Shown in pieces: positions 37,515 through 45,322 of a DNA stretch of 64,000 nucleotides (its first letter is position 1; every line of letters begins with the position of its first letter). Under the pieces are notes generated by a model, which was not told the origin of the DNA, did no database searches, and saw nothing but the letters and a program-made list of their open reading frames with translations. The DNA comes from ENR-C587 sp942493235 (GTDB lineage: Bacteria > Bacteroidota > Ignavibacteria > Kapaibacteriales > UBA2268): contig OW818676.1 of assembly GCA_942493235.1 (NCBI GenBank), positions 2,108,001-2,172,000 on the forward strand. Direction: 5' to 3'. The position numbers and the translations under genes were made by a program.

Positions 37515-37658
37515 GACTTTTAGGAGACTTTCTTGAAGCTTTCTTTTGCCTTTTTTAGACTTTATAAAAGCATTTACGTTTATCTTTTAACTTTCTGAGA
37601 CTTTCTCAATACAATTACAAAGTTTTCTCCATACTTTCTTTATATTTTTTAAGACTTT
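37515..37658. promoter_or_regulatory. Helically phased GACTTT repeat array
   Basis: GACTTT occurs at 37515, 37526, 37558, 37599 and 37653. Variants are AGCTTT at 37537, GCCTTT at 37548, AACTTT at 37589 and TACTTT at 37632. Starts fall on a 10-11 bp grid across 140 bp, with some turns unoccupied. It lies about 50 bp upstream of HTH protein A. A similar array with a different repeat stands before the paralogous gene. Confidence 0.55.
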
Positions 37659-37883
37659 GCCTTTTAGTGCTGTGTGTGATTTCTCCCCAAAAGGCTGAAA
37701 AGCTCCACTATTTTGCCACTTACAATAACACTTAAAGGGAGAAATTATTTCAAAATATCGAATTATAGTCGTTTATACCTATTCTGAGTTAAATCTGTTT
37801 ATAATCCTAATCATATTCCATATTCGGTTTGGTGCTTTTTCCTAATATTATCTCTATCCGAGCTCAAATTTCTTTGACAAAAT

Positions 37884-38194
37884 AATAACGTTAGAAAACG
37901 GAAAGGCACTATATAAGGGTTTTCCAGTTTCCAACGTTATTGCTCATCAATTCTTACTATTTATAATTGTTTGTAATATAGATACTTACAGCGTATTTTC
38001 TTTTTTAAAAATAACGTTGGAAAACTCTATTTTTCCAACGTTGGAAATTTGCACTTTTCCAATGTTATTTTGAAGTTTAAATAATCTACGTAAACAATTA
38101 TAATACAAGTAATTACTCGATAAATAAAAATGTAGAAATAAACGTTGGAAACTGGAAAACCCTTATATACCCCTTTTCCGTTTTCCAACGTTAT
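37884..38194. other. Mirror-symmetric seven-site array, candidate replication origin
   Basis: Seven sites with consensus AATAACGTTGGAAAAC. The hexamer AACGTT starts at 37887, 37933, 38013, 38037, 38141 and 38187, with AATGTT at 38061. Site centres are spaced 46, 80, 24, 24, 80 and 46 bp, exactly symmetric about the 16-bp palindrome TTTCCAACGTTGGAAA (38032-38047). The outer 58-bp arms (37884-37941 and 38137-38194) are near-perfect inverted repeats. The spacers are AT-rich. It lies 90 bp past the stop of the RepA-like ATPase, where satellite and plasmid origins often sit. Confidence 0.75.
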
Positions 38195-38287
38195 TTTACT
38201 GAGTTCTTTTAGAGAATTATTTTGATAAAAAACAGAAGAGTTTGGGAACAAAATTCTTTGTAAATAAAAATTTCAGTTCCCAAGTTA

Positions 38288-39481
38288 TTAGAAAGGTATT
38301 TCATCAGGCTCTTTTTTGATAGTATCGGAAAGATAATAAAATATTTCCTTTCCGACTTTATCACGGCAGAAAAGGTAAAGCTTGTCTTCATATTCAAACT
38401 CGTAGTTATTTTGGATGTGATTGTTCAAGCGAGTGCATATAGTTTTTGCTGAGCAATTCAATTCTTTTGAAATTTCATTAATCAAAACAGAACTTGAAAT
38501 TCTTTTATTAATCAATTTATTAAAAAATGGTTTCAGTTCTTCAATGCTCGCTTTATGATTCTTTTTATCAGTATTTTCAAATGTAAATCGAGAATCAGCT
38601 AAAACTAGTCCTTTTATTTCCGGCGAGTATCGTAGATACACCGGTTCAGGACGTTTAATGTTCCTACAATGCAAGAAACTCATTTTGATTAAATCAGTAT
38701 CATTGTTTTGGGAGTCTTTCTCATAAGCGATTTGCATCACCAATGTAGCCTTGTTGATAATTTCTGTTCCCAAATGCCCACGTGCTTTATCTCCACTTGG
38801 GTTTTCGTGAATTAAACATAAAAAGGTAACGTTTGATTCATTTATCAGTCTATTCATTGAGTCAATCAACTCCATACTTTTAGCTGGGTCGTTGAAATTC
38901 TCAACACAATCAGTCATTACATCCAGTACAATTAATATCTGTTTATCTTTGTGAAGATTGTTTATATGTTCTATGTAAGTTTTAATGTTATTAAATCTCT
39001 CTTTACGGTCAATATTAATAAGTGAAAGATATTGAAAATCGTCAGGATTATCTTCTATATTGTAACCGGATTTTAAAAGAATATTTTGCAGAGCAAAAGG
39101 AAATTGCTCCTTTTGATTTCTTTCGGTATCAATATAAACAATCGTATATTTGTAATCCTCGTTACGGGATAATCCGATTGGGTTAATAATACTATTGTTT
39201 ATTTTTAGCAATTCATAACAAAAGTTTTCCGCTAATCTACTTTTATGCTGTCCCTTTTTGCCTTGAATTACGTTTATAGTATTCGGATATATTAGTGATA
39301 TAGTTTTTTGGTAAATAATAGGTCTCGAAAATTCAATTGTTTTTGATTTTATCTCCCTTAATTGATTTTGTATATCCAGCAGACCTTGAAGGTCTGCCGG
39401 AATATCCGAATTATCTGTATTATAAAATTTCTTCAAATCATCAATACTTTGTTTTTTGTATTCTATTTGAGAGATGTCCAT
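38288..39481 (-). CDS. RepA-like AAA ATPase (RecA-fold helicase/loader) of the element
   Basis: 397 residues. A RecA-type ATPase core begins with a slightly atypical Walker A (NVIQGKKGQHKSRLAENF; His in place of the last Gly). It continues with IVYIDTERN, a Walker B-like ILIVLDVMTD and a sensor-like FLCLIHENPSGDKARGHLG, as in RepA/AAA_25 proteins of mobile elements. The C-terminus (ELNCSAKTICTRLNNHI) looks like a winged helix. It likely unwinds or loads at the origin just downstream. AGAGG lies before the ATG, and the gene overlaps the end of the primase-like gene by 19 bp, so they are co-translated. Confidence 0.8.
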   Translation of the reverse strand: MDISQIEYKKQSIDDLKKFYNTDNSDIPADLQGLLDIQNQLREIKSKTIEFSRPIIYQKTISLIYPNTINVIQGKKGQHKSRLAENFCYELLKINNSIINPIGLSRNEDYKYTIVYIDTERNQKEQFPFALQNILLKSGYNIEDNPDDFQYLSLINIDRKERFNNIKTYIEHINNLHKDKQILIVLDVMTDCVENFNDPAKSMELIDSMNRLINESNVTFLCLIHENPSGDKARGHLGTEIINKATLVMQIAYEKDSQNNDTDLIKMSFLHCRNIKRPEPVYLRYSPEIKGLVLADSRFTFENTDKKNHKASIEELKPFFNKLINKRISSSVLINEISKELNCSAKTICTRLNNHIQNNYEFEYEDKLYLFCRDKVGKEIFYYLSDTIKKEPDEIPF

Positions 39482-40653
39482 ATTATTCCTCTTGTTAAAT
39501 AAACATCTGTATTTGTAATATTATCATAAGCTATAAAATTTATGCTTGACAGCTCAGAACCTTTTTTGTAAATATATTCGCAAATCTTGTCCTCATTACT
39601 GAAATTCTCGATTATTGAATTACCGTTTTTAAACAAACATTTGAATATTGGTTCTTCACGAGGATTAGAAAATTTTACTAAGTATCCTTTACGATAATTT
39701 AGAGTTATCCCTTTTTTGTTTAAGTATATATCCGCATTTGAGTTGCCATAAAATGAAGTTGAAGCCGATGTTGCTTGTGTATCTGCTTTGCTTTTTGTAG
39801 AATATAGTTTTAAAAACTCTTGATACCTTTTAATTTTTGATTCAAAATGAGGCAAAGGTAAAATCACACGAAATCTTTGATTATCATCTGTATTACTACA
39901 TGTAGTATATGTTAAAATTGTGTTTTTTGCAATTGCATGTTTATAAAAATCGGCTAAAGTCGTTCCTGCATCAATATCAATAACAATTAAATTGCTATAT
40001 GCCCACTGGTCGGCTCTTTTGTAGATTGCACCATTTTTGTCTTCTTTGAAACAAGATGGTAATATAGAGAATCCGTTACCTACCGCTACAGCAATTTCTA
40101 TATCTGTCAAAGTTGAATTCCTAAATCCTGTAGTCAAATCAACAAAGTCTTGTTTTTTTGTTAATATATCAGTTTCTGTTATTTTATTAATGACTTTTTC
40201 GTTCACAGCCACGGTGAACATTTCTTCGCCAACTTCATTAAAAATGCTCTTTTCATAAATACTTGAAAAATCTATTATATTTTTCGTTTTTTGTAAATTA
40301 TTGTTATTAATTGGTAGTTTCCTATATCGGCATTTACTAAGATATTCTCTGAAATAATCGAAAGCTTCTTTTAGATTATTTTGAAAATAGAAATAAATCA
40401 CAAGCTCTGCAGCATTATATGTTACTTTATTATTCGATTTTTCCGGTAAATTAGCATTTGAACTAAAATTATGGAACAATATAATACCGGAATTAACAAT
40501 CAAAATGCCTGAATTTCCTTCATTTTTGCCTGGACGGCGAAAATATGGGTTATTCATTGAGTTTGTACAAATCCAACCGTTATTTTCTAACAGCTCTATC
40601 CAGCTTTTCTTAGTAAAGTTTGTATTGAATGTTGAGATTAAATTATTTCCCAT
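39463..40653 (-). CDS. Primase-like replication protein of the element
   Basis: 396 residues from the ATG at 40653, favoured over a GTG 12 bases earlier because of the GGTGG tract before it. The N-terminal region (YFRRPGKNEGNSGILIVNSGIILFHNFSS) resembles the zinc-less start of primase-type proteins in Bacteroidota elements. Residues about 215-290 (NLIVIDIDAGTTLADF ... TYTTCSNTDDNQRFRVILPL) match the BT4734/VirE-N or prim-pol pattern with an Asp-x-Asp metal site. It should prime replication of the element together with the ATPase downstream. It overlaps the excisionase-like gene upstream and the ATPase gene downstream. Confidence 0.75.
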   Translation of the reverse strand: MGNNLISTFNTNFTKKSWIELLENNGWICTNSMNNPYFRRPGKNEGNSGILIVNSGIILFHNFSSNANLPEKSNNKVTYNAAELVIYFYFQNNLKEAFDYFREYLSKCRYRKLPINNNNLQKTKNIIDFSSIYEKSIFNEVGEEMFTVAVNEKVINKITETDILTKKQDFVDLTTGFRNSTLTDIEIAVAVGNGFSILPSCFKEDKNGAIYKRADQWAYSNLIVIDIDAGTTLADFYKHAIAKNTILTYTTCSNTDDNQRFRVILPLPHFESKIKRYQEFLKLYSTKSKADTQATSASTSFYGNSNADIYLNKKGITLNYRKGYLVKFSNPREEPIFKCLFKNGNSIIENFSNEDKICEYIYKKGSELSSINFIAYDNITNTDVYLTRGIIWTSLK

Positions 40654-40984
40654 AGTTATTTCCACCCTTCTTGGAGAGCATTCCGCTCACTTCATTCATA
40701 TCGAAGTAAGTTCTTCCTCCTATTTTATATTTTTTGATAATTTCACCTTTAACCCAATTATGCACCGTTGCATTTGTAATTGATAGCTTGGTACATATAT
40801 CTTTAATTGAAATCAAGCCATCGGCGGAATTTCCATTTTGTTGATTCATGCCTTTAATATATAGCTTAATCTGATTGGCAAATTTTGAAAAGTTATCTGT
40901 TAAATGAAAATTATCTTGTCTCAAGATTTTTATCTCTTTTAATAGTTCGCTTGATATTATACAATTTGTGCAATTTTGTGTCAT
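40643..40984 (-). CDS. Excisionase-like helix-turn-helix protein
   Basis: 113 residues. An N-terminal coiled part (ELLKEIKILRQDNFHLTDNF) is followed by a MerR/excisionase-type HTH (ISIKDICTKLSITNATVHNWVKGEIIKKYKIGGRTYFDMNEV) close to the C-terminus, as in HTH_17 proteins of Bacteroidota elements. Possible roles are excision directionality factor or replication accessory. Its start region (TGAGGTCAAAATGACA) is nearly the same as those of the two MTGE proteins. It leads the primase-helicase operon. Confidence 0.75.
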   Translation of the reverse strand: MTQNCTNCIISSELLKEIKILRQDNFHLTDNFSKFANQIKLYIKGMNQQNGNSADGLISIKDICTKLSITNATVHNWVKGEIIKKYKIGGRTYFDMNEVSGMLSKKGGNNYGK

Positions 40985-41154
40985 TTTGACCTCACTTTAA
41001 TTTATTTTAATATTTGTTATTTTTCGTTTTTCCCAGCTTTTCATTCATTAGAATTAAATTCTTGAAAGTCGTCATTAATGTTCGATTTCAAAAGAATTTT
41101 GCTACACAGCTTCGGTAATATAATAATTGTAAAAACAGTAAACTAAATACAGGA

Positions 41155-41192
41155 ATGCCTCTACTGTCAGCGGTAACTGACAATAAAGGCAT
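41155..41192. other. Hairpin at the truncated end of the methyltransferase
   Basis: Outer stem ATGCCT (41155-41160) with AGGCAT (41187-41192), and inner stem TGTCAG (41165-41170) with CTGACA (41177-41182). It includes the stop codon of the methyltransferase frame. It could be a terminator, although no U run follows, or the scar of the event that truncated the gene. Confidence 0.5.
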
Positions 41193-42006
41193 TTTGTATA
41201 ACTCTGCAAATGCTTTTACATTTGCACTCGATGTTAGAACTATTTGCTTTTTTGTTGGCATTTTGCCTCCTGTTATTATTTAAAACAATCGGAGGCAAAA
41301 ACGATAAAAGGAAATCGGAATTTGTAGAGTTTGTAGATTCTACATTATTAAGCTGTCCATTTATTATTTTTTCTCTATTTTTTGAAATAATCCGAGTTTT
41401 GATTTTATTACCATATTTTGAATCCGGTGAATTATTACACTTAACTCCTTTTGCATAATTCCAATTTTCAGGTCTTGCTTTATCCTTGATTCCATTTAAA
41501 TCAAAATAATATTTTTTTGATTTTGTAATAAAAAAGACAAATTCGTGTTTTTTTGAAAAGCGGTCTTGAACTGATTCCGGCATACCATTCTTTTTTGCCC
41601 AAATAATATCATTTCGTACAGTCAAGTCTAATTCATCAATGCACCGAATTGCAAATCTATGCGGAATAAGTATTGCGGATTTTGAAGGAATGTTTTTTTC
41701 AATTTTTGAAAATTTACCTCTTTTTTTGTTTTGAAATCTGCCACTATTAGCTCCCGAGTGAGCATAAGTATCACCGAGATTAACCCATATAGTGCCTTCT
41801 TGCTTTATTACACGCTTGCACTGCTTCATAACTTCGATTAATTTGTCTAAATACTCAACATAAGTATTTTCTAACCCATACTGCCCTTCTACACCGTAAT
41901 CACGTAGTTTGTAATATGGGGGCGAAGTAATTATACAATCAATACTTCCATCTGGGATAAGCTTCAGTGTTTCTATTGCATCACCACAAATTACTTGATT
42001 TACCAT
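41167..42006 (-). CDS. DNA methyltransferase, C-terminally truncated
   Basis: 279 residues. The N-terminus is a standard amino-methyltransferase (N4-cytosine/N6-adenine): VICGDAIETLKLIPDGSIDCIITSPPYYKLRDYG with the catalytic TSPPYY at about residues 28-33. Further typical pieces are GTIWVNLGDTYAHSG, LIPHRFAIRC and DIIWAKKNGMPESV. In this order type the AdoMet-binding motif (DPFxGSGT) should come near the C-terminus, but the last 60 residues (SFLPPIVLNNNRRQNANKK...) do not contain it. The gene is therefore probably cut short and inactive. Its start overlaps the stop of the upstream HTH gene. No restriction enzyme is near. Confidence 0.8.
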   Translation of the reverse strand: MVNQVICGDAIETLKLIPDGSIDCIITSPPYYKLRDYGVEGQYGLENTYVEYLDKLIEVMKQCKRVIKQEGTIWVNLGDTYAHSGANSGRFQNKKRGKFSKIEKNIPSKSAILIPHRFAIRCIDELDLTVRNDIIWAKKNGMPESVQDRFSKKHEFVFFITKSKKYYFDLNGIKDKARPENWNYAKGVKCNNSPDSKYGNKIKTRIISKNREKIINGQLNNVESTNSTNSDFLLSFLPPIVLNNNRRQNANKKANSSNIECKCKSICRVIQNAFIVSYR

Positions 42007-42347
42007 TTTTCACCGTCCGGATAACCGCCATATTTTGCAATAGCTATTCGATTGACAAATCTTCTGTGGTCAAATCTTACATTATGTTTAAAATCATTGG
42101 GTATATTATCTAAAAATGATTTTACTACGGACTCATCTCTAAAATTAGCTTTTAGAATACTCCCCAGAGCTATTTTAATTCTATCGTGAACTTGCATATT
42201 GCCTCTCTCTTTCGGAAGCTCAGAGTCGCCTGTCGTAGCTCTCATTGCGTTATTCAAGGAAGATATACTAATACCTGCAATTTCGCAAATATCCTGATGT
42301 TTTATTTTATTAAATCTTAAAATCATTCTCAATTCTTCTCCTGTCAT
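42000..42347 (-). CDS. Small HTH protein B of the element (MTGEELR family)
   Basis: 115 residues, a paralogue of the protein at 37148-37462: both start MTGE(E/Q)LR-ILR-N, then an HTH-like segment (HQDICEIAGISISSLNNAM) and an end with D-RR and GG. The start codon has GAGG 8 bases before it. It overlaps the methyltransferase start by 7 bp, so both are in one operon. Directly upstream is an array of ten TTTGGCATT decamers. A DNA-binding role, perhaps on its own array, is inferred. Confidence 0.6.
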   Translation of the reverse strand: MTGEELRMILRFNKIKHQDICEIAGISISSLNNAMRATTGDSELPKERGNMQVHDRIKIALGSILKANFRDESVVKSFLDNIPNDFKHNVRFDHRRFVNRIAIAKYGGYPDGEKW

Positions 42348-42370
42348 TTTAACCTCAAATTATAAAAATT

Positions 42371-42475
42371 ATTTGGCATTACCTTTGGCATTTTATGGCA
42401 TTAGTATTGGCATTATTTAGCATATTATGGCAAATTCTGGCATTTCATTGGCATTATTTGGCATAATATGGCTTT
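42371..42475. promoter_or_regulatory. Ten-copy helically phased TGGCATT decamer array
   Basis: Decamers of consensus ATTTGGCATT start at 42371, 42383, 42393, 42405, 42415, 42425, 42435, 42446, 42456 and 42466. Steps are 12, 10, 12, 10, 10, 10, 11, 10 and 10 bp (mean 10.6). Eight have the exact core TGGCA; the others are TAGCA and TGGCT. A weaker TAGCA follows at 42483. It lies 24 bp upstream of HTH protein B and 100 bp past the end of the replication protein gene. All cores face one side of the helix. Confidence 0.85.
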
Positions 42476-42575
42476 ATGTTTTTAGCAATTTATTCTAAAA
42501 TCCTGTTTTTTCTATATTTTCCCATCTAAAACACAGCATTTTAGCTTTAATTTCATAAATATTTGCTTTGAATAT

Positions 42576-43739
42576 TTAGCTATACGCTTGCAAAATCGAA
42601 TCTTTGTTACAGTCATCTTTCAAAACAACTAATCCGACGTTTAAATTATCATCACTTGTACTTCCTCTGATTTTCGGTAGTTCGTCATCTTTCAATTTCT
42701 TTTTTTTCTCGGCTTCACGAATTAGAGCTTCCTCGATACTTATCGCTTTATAGGGCGAACGTACTGGAATTAATGGAGTTTTAGGCTTTGCTGTTCCGTT
42801 ATTGTTTGCGGGTTTAATACCTTCACAAAATAATTTTAAAGTATTAAATACTTTTTGATATTTCCCTTTGGGTTTATTGTCTAATTGCTCAATTGCTTTT
42901 TTTATTATTTCATTAGAGAACAGATTTTTTAATTCTTCGCATTCAAAAGAAGTCATTTGATTTGGAATTTCTAAAATGCTCTTGTATTTTTCTTTAATGA
43001 AAATATTTAATCTGTGTGTGTGCGTGATATTTTCTTCTTTGAGTATGATATTTTCGGGTTCCCTCTTTATATCTACCATATTCTTAATAACACACACACT
43101 ATCTTCTCTTTTCTTCTCATCTAATCTAATATAATATAATATAGGTACCTTTCCCCCAGAATTTACCGGTACATTCTGTGAATAATCGGGGTTATTCTGT
43201 GAAAAATCCCAATTGTTCTCTGAAAAACTCGGATTATTCTGTGAATAACTATTTTCTACTGTTTTTTTATCAAAATTTGAAGAATTTTGTTGAGGTATAG
43301 TATTATATTCAAAAACGATATTTTTTTCATTTAGAGTGTCTACTAATAATAATTCTGGTTTAAAATATATAGATGAGTTATGATTTCTTTTGTCTTTTGT
43401 AGCGTATAGATAATTATATTGAATCCGTCTTGATGTTAGTATTTGATATTTGGTATATATTTCTAAGTCAAACAATTGATATTCACAGCAAGAATTAATA
43501 ACGGTAGATACCTTTTCTATTGGTAAATAACAAACTTTTTTTGCAAATAAAATTAGGCTTATTTTATTTGAGAAATCCACGTAATATCCGTTTTCAGAAT
43601 ATATTTTTGAAATAAGACAAGACCATATCCAAAATGCATCACCACCGTGTTCATCGAATAGTAACTGAATCTTATCGTCTTGTATCCAATTGGAATCCAT
43701 AGCAAAAAATGATATACCTGTTTTTGTAGGTCTGCCCAT
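42576..43739 (-). CDS. Lin1244/Lin1753-type (DUF4373) replication protein
   Basis: 387 residues. The N-terminal 130 residues have the Lin1244/DUF4373 pattern (FFAMDSNWIQDDKIQLLFDEHGG ... AFWIWSCLISKIYSENGYYV ... ILTSRRIQYNYL), found in DnaD-like replication proteins of phages and mobile elements. The middle is low complexity with repeated SQNN/SENN units (residues about 170-195). The C-terminal part (about 255-310, LKNLFSNEIIKKAIEQLDNKPKG) may correspond to the DnaD second domain. It probably takes part in replication initiation of the element. A terminator is not obvious; the phased array begins 100 bp after it. Confidence 0.75.
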   Translation of the reverse strand: MGRPTKTGISFFAMDSNWIQDDKIQLLFDEHGGDAFWIWSCLISKIYSENGYYVDFSNKISLILFAKKVCYLPIEKVSTVINSCCEYQLFDLEIYTKYQILTSRRIQYNYLYATKDKRNHNSSIYFKPELLLVDTLNEKNIVFEYNTIPQQNSSNFDKKTVENSYSQNNPSFSENNWDFSQNNPDYSQNVPVNSGGKVPILYYIRLDEKKREDSVCVIKNMVDIKREPENIILKEENITHTHRLNIFIKEKYKSILEIPNQMTSFECEELKNLFSNEIIKKAIEQLDNKPKGKYQKVFNTLKLFCEGIKPANNNGTAKPKTPLIPVRSPYKAISIEEALIREAEKKKKLKDDELPKIRGSTSDDNLNVGLVVLKDDCNKDSILQAYS

Positions 43740-43802
43740 AAAATGATTATTATTATGTTTTAAAAATCGTTATTTAAAATCCAGATAATCTGCTTACATA
43801 GC

Positions 43803-44093
43803 CTATGAAATATTTTGTTCCTGAAAGGATTTTGCTATACGTTTATGTTTCTCTTGAAGAGATTTTATAAATGGAACAAAAGTATTTTCGTTAAATGAAA
43901 ATTTGAATTCTTCAAATACCGGCACAACAGCAAATCCGTTTTCACTGTTTACTATTCTGTTTACCGATGTTAGCAGGGTTAATTCAATTTCCGGTATAGT
44001 TTTGTAGCTTGCGAACTGGTTTTGTTCATCAAGGCTCTCTGCTCCCTTTAGATTTATATTTATATCGCTTTTACATACTAATCCTTTATTCAT
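43803..44093 (-). CDS. Element hypothetical protein (96 aa)
   Basis: Not recognised. Soluble, no signal peptide or membrane segment. N-terminal half mixed; the C-terminus is charged and probably helical (VPFIKSLQEKHKRIAKSFQEQ). Its start touches the stop of the upstream small membrane gene (shared base at 44093), so the two are co-translated within the early operon of the element. Confidence 0.5.
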   Translation of the reverse strand: MNKGLVCKSDININLKGAESLDEQNQFASYKTIPEIELTLLTSVNRIVNSENGFAVVPVFEEFKFSFNENTFVPFIKSLQEKHKRIAKSFQEQNIS

Positions 44094-44242
44094 TATTTTT
44101 CCTCTTTGCTTATTTGAGTATCAATTATTAAAAAAAATATTCCTATTATAAATGAGATTATTCCCTCTCTGTATTCTCCCAAATAGAGAAACCATAAGCT
44201 AACACATATCATTAAAATTCCACTAATTAACATTAAATACAT
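44093..44242 (-). CDS. Small two-helix membrane protein of the element
   Basis: The start is set at ATG 44242, which has a strong AGGAG 7-8 bases upstream; a frame-open extension to 44278 is unlikely. This gives 49 residues with two hydrophobic helices (YLMLISGILMICVSLWFLYL and GIISFIIGIFFLIID) joined by a short charged turn. Function unknown; small membrane proteins of this kind occur in prophages and satellites. It overlaps the end of the upstream gene by 20 bp. Confidence 0.55.
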   Translation of the reverse strand: MYLMLISGILMICVSLWFLYLGEYREGIISFIIGIFFLIIDTQISKEEK

Positions 44243-44405
44243 TAGAACTCTCCTGTATATGAAATAATTTATCCTCAAGTCTTCGTGCTTGAGAATGATA
44301 AAAGCAAGCTAATTTGAAATCAGAATCTACTGTTTCTGCTATCATATTTTCATAAATAGATTTGCATGTAAATTCAGTTTCCGTATCCAATTGAATGAAT
44401 CGCAT
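44223..44405 (-). CDS. Element hypothetical protein (60 aa)
   Basis: Not recognised. 60 residues, soluble (MRFIQLDTETEFTCKSIYENMIAE...), likely helical in the second half (FYHSQARRLEDKLFHIQES). Start supported by AGAGG before the ATG at 44405. It is translationally coupled to the small membrane protein gene. Confidence 0.45.
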   Translation of the reverse strand: MRFIQLDTETEFTCKSIYENMIAETVDSDFKLACFYHSQARRLEDKLFHIQESSNVFNVN

Positions 44406-44566
44406 TATTTACCTCTGTTGGAGTAATTAAAACAAAAAATGATTATACTTTTTGATTTTCGAATTCATATACAAATGTTTGTAATTATTTGAATTATTTG
44501 TACTAACTTTGTTATTAATATTCAAATATGAAAATTTTCATTATACTCCTCATAACCCACTAATAA

Positions 44567-44944
44567 TTATTTATACCAAGCTTTATTGGCATTCTTTAAA
44601 CCCGTTTGAAACATTTCACTACAAAAATCAGGGTCATCATCATTAATTACAGTCTTGTTTGATTTGGAAAATATATTGTCATGATAACCGGCAACCTCGA
44701 GTTGTAATAAATACTCATCAATATCTTTTTTAAAACTAACTCGAATGCCCTTATTAGTATAAAATGGAATATATCCGAAATCCCATAGTTCTTTCATTAA
44801 TGTAGCCGTCAACTTAACATATCTTTTAGAAATATCTTTAGCAGTAAGCAATGCTAAGGGGCTTTCTATTTCTGTCATTTGGTTACTTATCTCTCTTGCT
44901 ATCCGAATTATATCAAAGTTGGTAAGAAGTTTATTTAGTTCCAT
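44567..44944 (-). CDS. Element hypothetical protein with possible HTH (125 aa)
   Basis: Not recognised. 125 residues, soluble. The segment TAKDISKRYVKLTATLMKELWDFGYIPFYTNKGIRVSFKKDIDEYL resembles an excisionase-type winged HTH (helix-turn-helix followed by a short hairpin). It overlaps the upstream 75-residue HTH gene by 14 bp. It is followed by a 160-bp AT-rich gap (44406-44566) containing ACAAATGTTTGT-type palindromes. Confidence 0.5.
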   Translation of the reverse strand: MELNKLLTNFDIIRIAREISNQMTEIESPLALLTAKDISKRYVKLTATLMKELWDFGYIPFYTNKGIRVSFKKDIDEYLLQLEVAGYHDNIFSKSNKTVINDDDPDFCSEMFQTGLKNANKAWYK

Positions 44945-45158
44945 TGCTCACTTTCTCCAATAGTATTTTATGCATGTTTTGGATAGAAAGGATTTTTTTG
45001 AGTTCAATATTTATAAGTTTTATATACTCAATATTTCCATTTTGATATGACTGTGTTACACTTGAAGGAGTAACTTTTGCTTTCTTTGCAACAGCAGTGA
45101 TTATGCCTCTTGGCAATTTTGAATTTTCTTTTCCATTTTCTAAAGATTTTTCTTGCAT
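44931..45158 (-). CDS. Small Cro-like HTH protein, divergent from the repressor
   Basis: 75 residues. The central part (ITAVAKKAKVTPSSVTQSYQNGNIEYIKLINIELKKIL) fits a short lambda-repressor-like HTH. It is the first gene leftward from the divergent promoter region and so sits where Cro-like or antirepressor genes lie in phages and satellites. Its first codons (ATGCAAGAAAAA) are the same as those of the repressor facing it. Confidence 0.55.
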   Translation of the reverse strand: MQEKSLENGKENSKLPRGIITAVAKKAKVTPSSVTQSYQNGNIEYIKLINIELKKILSIQNMHKILLEKVSNGTK

Positions 45159-45211
45159 AGTATAGTATTACTTAATTATATTTGTAACTTATATATTATT
45201 AAGCATTGCCA

Positions 45212-45294
45212 GTGTTAGTTATTATAAATTGTATTAAATATTACTTGATATTTACTAACAATTATTATGGTTAAAATGTTAATCAAACTAACAC
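45212..45294. promoter_or_regulatory. Candidate operators between repressor and Cro-like gene
   Basis: GTGTTAGTT (45212-45220) and its exact complement AACTAACAC (45286-45294) bracket the divergent promoter region, with a third site ACTAACA at 45254-45260. These lie in the 164-bp gap between the two start codons. Likely binding sites of the CI-like repressor, by position. Confidence 0.55.
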
Positions 45295-45322
45295 AATACA
45301 AATATACGCACAAAAGGTTACA

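Noticed and set aside
37884..38194. AACGTT sites considered as a CRISPR array or as attachment sites
   Set aside because: Repeats are short, in both orientations and symmetric rather than regularly spaced. The integrase lies 8 kb away at the other end, so an origin fits better.
41210..41458. 82-codon plus-strand frame with hydrophobic start
   Set aside because: Antisense to the methyltransferase tail. No ribosome-binding site or family match.
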